A stretch of 64,000 nt of DNA from Grifola frondosa (Eukaryota > Basidiomycota > Agaricomycetes > Polyporales > Grifolaceae). The translations under genes were made by a program, and so were the position numbers. Shown here piece after piece: positions 57,068 through 64,000 of this stretch. Location: assembly GCA_001683735.1 (NCBI GenBank), contig LUGG01000002.1, positions 1,488,001-1,552,000 on the forward strand, in the 5' to 3' direction. The notes under the pieces were generated by a model, which was given only the letters and a program-made list of their open reading frames with translations, did not search any database and was not told where the DNA came from. How positions within the stretch are numbered: the first letter of the stretch is position 1; every line of letters begins with the position of its first letter.

Positions 57068-57819
57068 GCCCCAATCTTCCTCTGCATCATCGCATCGTGT
57101 GAGTTTCCGTCGCCGTCATCATTGTTTTTTCTTCCGCGCCGCTCTCATTGCATAGAACCCGTCGTATGTCGTAGTCTGCTCTCGGTGCTTTCCGTCCCTG
57201 TCTTTGTTTGCACGACCTTGTTTGTCATTTATTTGGTACGAGAATGCGCGGATTATAATATTTCTGCCCCTTTGTCATTTGCCTTATATAGACAAATTTC
57301 ATATGAAGTTTTATGCCCGAGAATATGATGAGCGCGGATGTTCGGAAATATGTCAAATGTGGAATATCTCCAAAATATAGTGATAACGGTTCGTAGTGAA
57401 AACAATTGATAAAACAGTGTGTGTGATAAAACATATGAAGATCTCAAAACATAAAATTCTCCGGAATTAGAAGAGCACAGACTTTTACAATTTCTGGAAT
57501 TCTCCCATAACATATGAGATCCTGAAAGAAGATCCATGAACATGGGACAACAAGCATTGGCAGATCTACAAGGCCCATGAAATCTGATATCCAGGCTGGT
57601 CATCGCGGAAGGGGATCGTAGAGATCTAGGGAAGTGCAACGTCAATCTAGAAAGCGCAACGGCGCATCAAGGGACACACGAGCTCATCGTTGAGGACAGC
57701 GACGAGAGCCTCCGGGGAGGACGCCATGAACGGTGTAGCATAGGCCCACCAAAAGCGGAAGGGGCTCTGACAGCGGATTGCACGTGAGGAGGCTACACTG
57801 TAGTTACAAGCCCGTCATG
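57068..57819. other. Non-coding right side of the KDZ element
   Basis: About 750 bases without a supported gene. It should contain the 3' end of the transposase transcript. Confidence 0.5.
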
Positions 57820-57908
57820 TATAGGACTATCTGCAAGGGCAGTCATTTATGTATCGCGTTTGGTCTGTAAGTACAGTCAGCTATGTATTACATTGCCAGG
57901 GTCTGGTG
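57820..57908 (-). repeat. KDZ terminal inverted repeat, right (imperfect)
   Basis: Reverse-complement partner of 44,688-44,775; see that entry. The last bases before the target duplication are GGTCTGGTG. Confidence 0.55.
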
Positions 57909-57915
57909 CGAGTAC
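57909..57915. repeat. KDZ target-site duplication, right (CGAGTAC)
   Basis: Second copy of the seven bases at 44,681-44,687, directly followed by the remainder of the Copia LTR. Confidence 0.9.
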
Positions 57916-58042
57916 AGAGCGACTGAGGTGAGTAAAGTATTCGTATCGATAGAACGTAGACTAACGTACCGTACAGGCTAACTGTAACAGGTACGGTACA
58001 TTAATTCAGTCGAGTACAGAGCGACTGAGGCTAACTGTAACA
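57916..58042 (+). repeat. Copia 3' LTR, last 127 bp
   Basis: Identical to 39,836-39,962. Together with 44,597-44,687 it makes exactly 218 bp, the length of the 5' LTR. Confidence 0.95.
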
Positions 58043-58047
58043 AGATC
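58043..58047. repeat. Copia target-site duplication, right (AGATC)
   Basis: Matches 39,740-39,744. Confidence 0.9.
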
Positions 58048-58664
58048 AATTAAATACCGTCAGTCCAGATTATAAGCCGTTTGCCATCCGTTTGTTGAAA
58101 TCCTGCCGGTCTGAGCCTATGAACGTGTGTGCTTCAACTTGGCCACGTGCGGTTTGCCTAGTTTGGACTAATACGCGTCGATCCAATCGCTGGACGAGTG
58201 GCGGAGGTCCAGACTTGCCAAAGACCCGTCCTGATGTGCCTCCTGATGTTCTTTGGTTTCTGGACTGGGAGTCTCCGTCAACATTACACCAGCTATGCGT
58301 CCAGACCGCGTCCCTCAGATCCCGTTTCATTTCTATCCTGATAGCCTCGTCCAACTATAAATCGCATCCTACTTTCCTCAAATCGACCGACAAACTCCCC
58401 TTCCATCTCAAGGACATTCTACACTTCCGCCAACCAGCCGAAGATGTGAGTCGAAAAACCCATTTCTCATGTTCCCTTCTTGACTTGGGTATCGTCAGCA
58501 CTGCGTAGTCTTCGCATCATCAGGCTAGGTTTACTCACAAGGGCCACAGTCCGAGTCTCTCCACAATTTCATCTGTCATCCCTAAGACCTCAGCAACCCT
58601 TATTTTACGCGTCCGTTCCATCCAGCCCCTATTCACACTCATCCTTGTACAGTACATACGACAT
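58048..58664. other. Right flank of the Copia insertion
   Basis: Open frames on both strands at 58,070-58,508 have no recognised motif. The plus frame contains KLPFHLKDILHFRQP, but I cannot attach a family or exon partners. Confidence 0.35.
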
Positions 58665-59822
58665 ATGGCAACCATGCGAGTCTCGTTTACCGCGGAAAGC
58701 AGCAGTTCGGCATTGAAGACGTGCCCAAGCCCGTGTCACCTCCTCCACAGACGCTGTTGTGAAGCTCGCTAAAACTACCATCTGCGGTGCGCGTCCGGAG
58801 CGCCTACGTTGCTCATCTCATCGTATTGATCACGCACCTCAGGTACGGACCTGCATATCCTCAAGGGCGACGCCGTCCGTCGCCTCTGGGCGCATTCTCG
58901 GGCATGAGGGCCTAGGCATCGTCGAGTCCGTCGGTGCAGGCGTGAGCGCTTTCAAGCCTGGGGACCGTGTGATCATCTCCTGCATCACTGCCTGCGGCAC
59001 CTGCCACTACTGCCGGCGTGCGATGCCCTCGCACTGCACGGACGGCGGCTGGATCCTCGGGAACACGATCGACGGCACGCAGGCCGAGTTCGTCCGCATC
59101 CCGCACGCGGACAGCAGCCTGTACAAGGTGCCGGCGGGCGTGGACGAGAGCGCGCTGGTGATGATCAGCGACATCTCGCACTGCACTTGAATGCGGCACG
59201 CTCAATGGAAGGTCAAGCCCGGCGCGAGCATCGCGATTGTGGGCTCCGGGCCCATTGCCTGTCTGCGCTCATCACGGCACGCCTCTACAGCCCTCCACGG
59301 TCATCATGATCGACCTTGACAAGAACCGGCTGGCTGTCGCGAAGAAGCGGGCGCGACGCATGTGGTGGAGAGCGGGCCTGACCAGTGAAGCAGGTGCTGG
59401 AGATCACGGGTGGACAGGGTGTTGACACTGCCATCGAGGCAGTCGGTACGCCATTGACGTTCGAGATGTGCGAGGAGATTATTGGCGTGGGTGGAACGAT
59501 CGCGAACGTTGGCGTGCACGGCGCGAAGGTGGATCTGCACCTCGAGAAACTGTGGGACAGGAACATCTGTTGCGTGCTCTTGTTGCCTTCAAGTTGTTGA
59601 TCGTCGTTCTGACTGCGTGATGTACATGTAGCGATCACGACGAGACTTGTGGACGCGGTGACGTCGCCGATGCTGATCAGCCTGCTCGAGTCTGGCAAGC
59701 TCGATGCGCGTGTGCTCGCGACGCACAAGTTCAAGTTCGAAGATATGGAGCAAGCATACGGCTCTTTTGCTGCTGCCGCGCAGAACAACGCGCTCAAGGT
59801 TATCGTTGACTTCGAGAAGTAG
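58665..59822 (+). pseudogene. Zinc-type alcohol dehydrogenase, heavily frame-broken
   Basis: Pieces of a zinc-containing medium-chain dehydrogenase occur in the right order: LVYRGKQQFGIEDVP, TDLHILKGD, GRILGHEGLGIVESVG (GHE zinc and proton-relay region), ACGTCHYCRRAMPSHC (structural zinc cysteines), SIAIVGSGP (nucleotide loop), TVIMIDLDKNRL, GGQGVDTAIEAVGTP, and FKFEDMEQAYGSF to the end DFEK. At least six frame jumps separate them (near 58,683, 58,740, 58,870, 59,190, 59,210 and 59,360-59,390, and probably 59,580-59,630). One join near 58,785-58,845 could be a true intron. So many breaks within 1.2 kb argue for real decay. The family normally oxidises alcohols with NAD(P). Confidence 0.75.
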
Positions 59823-60132
59823 ATGCACGAGTCAAATGTCAACGGGGAAATGTAAATGTGAACTGAGCAGTATTTAACTTGTCCGTTTATTGTACTTTAT
59901 TCATTTGTACATTGTATAACCGTCCAGGACGAACACATTATACTAGGAATTCCCTGATGTTACGCTCGAAGATGACTGGCATATCAGAACGAAATACAAC
60001 AATTCGAACATCTGTCCGATACCGGAGTACCATATTGCAACAATAAATTATCAGTATTCAGTCTGCTCGTACCTCTGTGTCCATTGGTTACGGATTCTTA
60101 AAGGTCTCTTCGAGTTTGTACGGCTTCCGCTC
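59823..60132. other. Intergenic region
   Basis: 310 bases between the dehydrogenase end and the end of the minus-strand GNAT-ankyrin gene. AT-rich; no gene. Confidence 0.45.
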
Positions 60133-61977
60133 TTAGTCCGGGTCCAACCCAAGGCGTTCACGCACCAGCCCAAACTCGAGATCATTCTCGCACCGCGGCA
60201 GTGCTGCCCACGTCTTATCTCCCGCAACGCTGCGGTCCCATGCACCCGCTTCCAGGACTGCGCGATCTATCACGCACGCTAGAGCGTGCTCCACGCGCCC
60301 GCCGCACTTGAGGAAGGCGTTGCTGGCGTCCACGCGCACGGTCGCTGCGTCTGGGATCCCTGCGTCTGAGTTCAGCACGAGCGCGATCGCACGAAAGACT
60401 GCGCGGTAGCCGTCATGGAATCCTTCGGTGACGCTGCGCCATAACCTCATGGGGACGTGTTCCATCCCAACGCTCCTAGCCACGGTTCGGACGCCATCGG
60501 CGCTCAGCGGCTGCGTGCCGTCGAAAAGTGAACACGCGTCCGCCATCGCGACGTCTTGTGCCGCAGCTTGCGCTGTGTGGACGACGGAAATGAGCCAACA
60601 CGACGTGGAATATGAAACGCACGGGTCTCTCACCTGCGAGCCTGAAGCGCATACGCGGCGCGAGCCACCCTTCCGTGCACGCGCCGCACGAGCACCCTAG
60701 TCTGTGGGCTCTCACGTACTCGTCTTCTTCCTGCGTCGGCTCGCTTCTCATGGGCGAGTAATCGGGAAAGTATCCCTCCGCCGCGCGCCTCAGGAGGAAC
60801 GCGACGCGGAGCGCGTCGGCCGGGTGCCCGTCCCAACGCCCAAACGTGGCGCAGGTGCACTCGCGCTGCGCGCGCAGGTCATACTCGCATGCCTCGAGCG
60901 GAGTTTGCCCATCCACATTGCCGCGCCAGTGCAGATCTGCACGCACTATATTTCGCACCTCGCCAGGAAGAGAGAGCAGGAGGCGCACGACGGTGATGTT
61001 GTGGAACGCCGCGGCGATGTGCAGTGTGGAGAACCCGTGTTCATCTTTATCGGCGAAGTCTTTGGGGGGCGCGGAGCCATATGATATTATACTCCATTCG
61101 ACGGGGTAGCGGAACTGTGGAGTAGGGTATGGAGGTTGCGACGATTTCGCGCAGGAAGCACGTTGGGTTGAGCTCGCCTTGAAAAAGAGTGGACCCTTCC
61201 CATCCTGGAACGTCGTGATCATACCCATCGGTGTCGGAAGCAGCGGGTAGACATCTAGACAGGTGTTCAGGATCAGTCGCATATGCGAAGAAGGCGGTCT
61301 TGCCGACACGACGAAAGTTGAACTGAAGAAGAATTTAGACATGTTGAGCGGTATTCCTGTGTTCGACGGACCTTCCGGAGAGTGGTAATAAGATGAGCTA
61401 CCACATTCTCCCGTTCGCCTTTGTTGCTAAGTTTTTCTGTGGCCTGTGGTCGACAGAAAAAGAAAGAGGCATCTAGTGTCTCTCGGCACTCCATCAGAGT
61501 CTTCAACATATGTGAGCCTATTCCAGTGCATCTGAACTAACGCAAGACGGATTATTAGCGTTGTGTTAGGAGGTGTTGCATGTTGCGATCACTCACCGCA
61601 GGGATGACCTTGATAGACAGTACATACACTATCATACCCTCATCCAATTCACATCCCCAGACGCCGGTACCTTTATGATACTCATTGTCAGTGAATTCGG
61701 GTTTCAACCACCCAAACGAGTTGAAGAAGTTGACAGAAAACGCGTGAAGGTCTGGATAGTTGGATGTTATGGCGAGGAAGTTTTCGCGGCACAACATGCG
61801 GTCAATGCACATGGCGGAGAGGCAGGCGAGCTCGCCATGTACAGAGTGGTGGGCTGTAATGTCTACACGTTTGAGTATGCTACGATGTTCCTGAAATTCT
61901 ACTGGCGTAGGGGTAACAGATATCGTGTAGCCATCTGGTATTGAGTGTGTTGTAATTGCGAATGTTTCTGTAGTCAT
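60133..61977 (-). CDS. GNAT-like / ankyrin-repeat protein, copy B
   Basis: Paralogue of the 11.0-13.0 kb gene. Exon 1 (61977-61597) is exactly 127 codons, as in copy A, and intron 1 falls at the same place (VIPA|FRCTGIGSHML). Then NFRRVGKTAFFAY, the ankyrin unit DEHGFSTLHIAAAFHN, and the cysteine cluster GCSCGACTEGWLAPRMR. The last intron (60633-60573) is also at the matching place. The C-terminus stops 20 residues short of copy A's acidic tail. Between 61,240 and 61,140 the frame changes and about 40 residues of copy A are missing; a ~96-nt intron with a weak GTTCCA donor would reconcile it, or this is a deletion with frameshift. Confidence 0.65.
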
Positions 61978-62550
61978 ACTAGAGCTATAAGTGATGGTAG
62001 CGAGTCCAAGTCAACCAAGTTGATAACCAAGTTAACCTGGGTTGAATTTGAAGTTTCAGGTCAAAAAGTCCGTCGCGATCGGTGTTCACGCGATCTTGAC
62101 GCACGTGACAGACGCGATTCGCGATCGTGTGTTTACTGTCGAAGGTTGACTCAACGTTGACTACTTACAATTCACTGGAGTCCCAACCGGGCATGTATGG
62201 ACCCATGGCTCACTCCCACGGGCCCCGACATCGATTTGATGTAATTGTACGAGTCGATAGCATGCTGGAACAATTGAAGAGGTACGATTGTTATCTACTA
62301 GCACTTAAAGCGTTTACTGAAGTGCCTCTGGACAAAGGTCGCGCAGACCGCTTGATGCTGTTTAACATTGTCTGTCTCAATTTAGTGAATTGTATACATG
62401 TGGATAGTTAGTGAGTGCCGATTGTCTTATGAGGCGGTCATGTTCTCTCATGACTCGTATCTAGGCGCTCGTCCGCCACATACCGTTACCCAGTCCATAA
62501 ATACCAACGGCAGTCTATGGTCAAATCCCTGCTTCAGTCCGTCAAGCACC
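61978..62550. other. Divergent promoter region
   Basis: No gene. It separates the divergent GNAT-ankyrin and amine oxidase genes. At 62,070-62,125 a CG-rich imperfect inverted repeat (CGCGATC / GATTCGCG with CACGTGACAGACGCG) resembles that at 19,293-19,352. Confidence 0.45.
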
Positions 62551-64000
62551 ATGGCTGCGGGCTACGAGCTCCTCAAAACTGAAGGGTCGACTTCACGCAG
62601 CATTTCGATTTCTCGGGGCTTCAGACATCTGGTGCTCAGCTCCCTTTTCATTGTTGGAATTATCTTCGTCTCTGTCTTCTACATCTTTTCGGCTCAGCAC
62701 GCTCGTCGATTTTCAGAACAGTCGCCCATCGGCGATATCGAAGACCAGCCTTTGAAGCAATGCGTGTCAGGCTTGCCTCTTCCTGCGTCCCCCCTGCAAG
62801 CATAAATCTCTGGGCATCCCTCACTGTCTCTGATACCGTATCCATTGCGGAATGGCTCAGTGCCCCCGACCGCAACCTAAACCTTACACGCGGAGATGCC
62901 GTTAGCTTATCCGATAACTTCATCTACCTTATCGAGACCTATTATCCTGCTAAAGCTGATGCGCTTGCCTACCTGAATGCCCCGACACGCAGAGCCCTCC
63001 AGAACGATACAGTCGTGTCACAATTCACCATGGTGCTGCGCGCGTGCCCATCGTAAAGGACTACCTGGTCGGACCTCTCCCCGTGAGCGAAGAGACGACA
63101 ATAAGAGAGCTCACTGAGATATATCATCGTGATGATATCCCATACAACGCGCGTGGATATACAACCCTTGCTGAGCTTACGCCGCTGTTGGCCAGGATCA
63201 TGCCTCAACTGGCAGAAGCGACAAAGGTATATCTGTTTTTCTTTCCCACCATCGCGTTTCGACTGAATGGACCATCTAGGAATTATTCGGCGGTGTTGCG
63301 CTAGGTCATCCGAATGACACCCTCGTTGGTGTCGTCATGGCCCCTTTCAGCTTTGACGGCTCTTTCCGCCGTGGATGGGTGTCATGGAGGCGCAACATTC
63401 CTGGTCTATGGTTACATCCCATCAACTTCTTCCAATACATCGACTTTAGTGGAACAGATTCCTCCGCATGGAAGCTTCTCAAGGTTTGCTTCATCACTCA
63501 TCGTTCTTCTTGTCGTTTACTCGAGCCACTGCAGATCGTGTATAATCACCAAGTCTTCGCGGGCGTGGACGACTTCCTGTCCGCATTCCGGAATGGCACA
63601 TTAAAGCGACTTCCTGATCGTCCGGACCAAGATCCTGAGCATCTCGCATGGAGCACGCGCAAGCGGCCTGCGAATGCTGCACAGCGCGATTTGGACCACC
63701 TCCCTGGTCCACGCTCAGTCTCTTTTGGAGGCCTGCGATTTAGGGTTGACCGTGCGCTTCAGTATGTTAGCTGGATGGGATGGGGCATGTATCTTGGCTT
63801 CAATCGAGATATGGGCTTGAGTCTCTGGGATGTGCGGTTCAGAGGAGAACGCGTCTTGTATGAGGTATGCACTAGCGTGTTCCTTCGCTGAAATACTCTC
63901 AACTTTTATGTCTCGGCTACAGCTTGCGCCCCAAGAGGCGATTGCTCAGTACTGTAGGCATCTTCTTTGTCACCAGCAGACTGATTGCTGAGGAATGTGG
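62551..64000 (+). CDS. Copper amine oxidase, membrane-anchored, 5' part
   Basis: The start at 62551 gives a short cytoplasmic leader and then a clear transmembrane segment (LVLSSLFIVGIIFVSVFYIF, about residues 30-50), so a type II membrane protein is likely. Family landmarks follow: NLWASLTVSD, HHGAARVPIVKDYLVGPLP, PFSFDGSFRRGWVSWRR, DLDHLPGPRSVSFGGLRFRVDR, YVSWMGWGMYLGFNRDMGL and LAPQEAIAQY. These enzymes oxidise primary amines to aldehydes, ammonia and peroxide, using copper and a quinone made from tyrosine; that active site lies beyond the window. Introns are 63227-63279, 63484-63534 and 63865-63922. Frame jumps occur at a C6 run near 62,793 and near 63,020. The last 50 bases do not resolve. 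Confidence 0.88.

Larger units (their letters stand above)
44688..57908 (+). mobile_element. KDZ-superfamily DNA transposon, 13.2 kb
   Basis: Boundaries come from the interrupted Copia LTR and its CGAGTAC duplication. The element encodes a KDZ transposase with a CxC2-type cysteine cluster (53.5-57.1 kb), plus three further genes at 45.9-50.3 kb. Its two ends show imperfect inverted similarity over about 85 bp. Large size and several passenger genes are known for KDZ elements of fungi. Confidence 0.93.
39745..58042 (+). mobile_element. Ty1/Copia LTR retrotransposon, interrupted by a KDZ transposon
   Basis: The element has 218-bp LTRs (TGTTGAG...TAACA), a primer-binding site, gag-pol in Copia order (integrase before reverse transcriptase), a polypurine tract and a 5-bp target duplication. 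Without the 13.2-kb insertion in its 3' LTR and the second CGAGTAC it would be about 5.07 kb. The two LTRs are identical by eye over all 218 bases, so integration was recent. Confidence 0.95.

Noticed and set aside
44688..57908. CACTA-type classification of the 13.2-kb element
   Set aside because: Ends do not begin CACTA and the target duplication is 7 bp; the transposase has clear KDZ motifs.
57909..58042. Solo LTR or independent repeat at 58 kb
   Set aside because: It is the missing 127-bp end of the Copia 3' LTR, proven by the CGAGTAC and AGATC duplications and the exact 218-bp sum.

Overview
The window reads as nuclear DNA of an agaricomycete basidiomycete, probably a polypore-like wood decayer. 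This is inferred from gene content and structure: genes are split by many ~45-75 nt GT-AG introns, and the families include an F-box protein, GNAT-ankyrin proteins, a KDZ transposon with a CxC2 cysteine cluster, a Helitron with a C-terminal peptidase-like domain, and a membrane-anchored copper amine oxidase. There are no bacterial operons, CRISPR arrays, rRNAs or convincing tRNAs.

Left flank (1-19 kb) is ordinary euchromatin: a nucleotidyltransferase-like/kinase fusion (3.8-6.0 kb), an F-box protein (6.8-8.8), a nucleoside diphosphate kinase homologue (9.1-10.0), a GNAT-ankyrin protein (11.0-13.0), a Nudix hydrolase (13.7-14.4), a P-loop kinase-like protein (14.7-15.9) and a zinc-independent medium-chain reductase (17.4-19.0). 

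The centre (19.6-37.5 kb) is dominated by a Helitron. Its Rep-helicase polyprotein (minus strand, 30.1-37.0) ends in a USP-like cysteine-peptidase region. A truncated copy of the same Rep N-terminus sits 15 kb away at 21.0-21.3. Between and beside them lie unusual accessory genes: an F-box/nucleotidyltransferase-like gene, a tryptophan-rich gene, and up to three members of a family ending in a 'DIVLVE'-type domain. 

At 37.6-39.2 kb is a decayed copy of the 3.8-6.0 kb fusion gene. From 39.7 to 58.0 kb there is a nested pair of transposons. A Ty1/Copia element (218-bp LTRs, identical by eye; target duplication AGATC) carries a 13.2-kb KDZ DNA transposon inserted in its 3' LTR (target duplication CGAGTAC). 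The KDZ element encodes its transposase plus three accessory proteins: a WT/W-type putative DNA-binding protein, a protein ending in an RNase H1-type hybrid-binding domain, and a small basic protein. 

The right flank (58-64 kb) has a badly broken zinc alcohol dehydrogenase, a second GNAT-ankyrin paralogue, and the 5' part of a copper amine oxidase that runs off the window. Across almost all genes, host and transposon alike, the reading frame jumps by single bases, often at short homopolymers. Because this also affects the Copia element with identical LTRs, residual assembly indels are a serious alternative to gene decay, and 'broken' calls should be read with that in mind.
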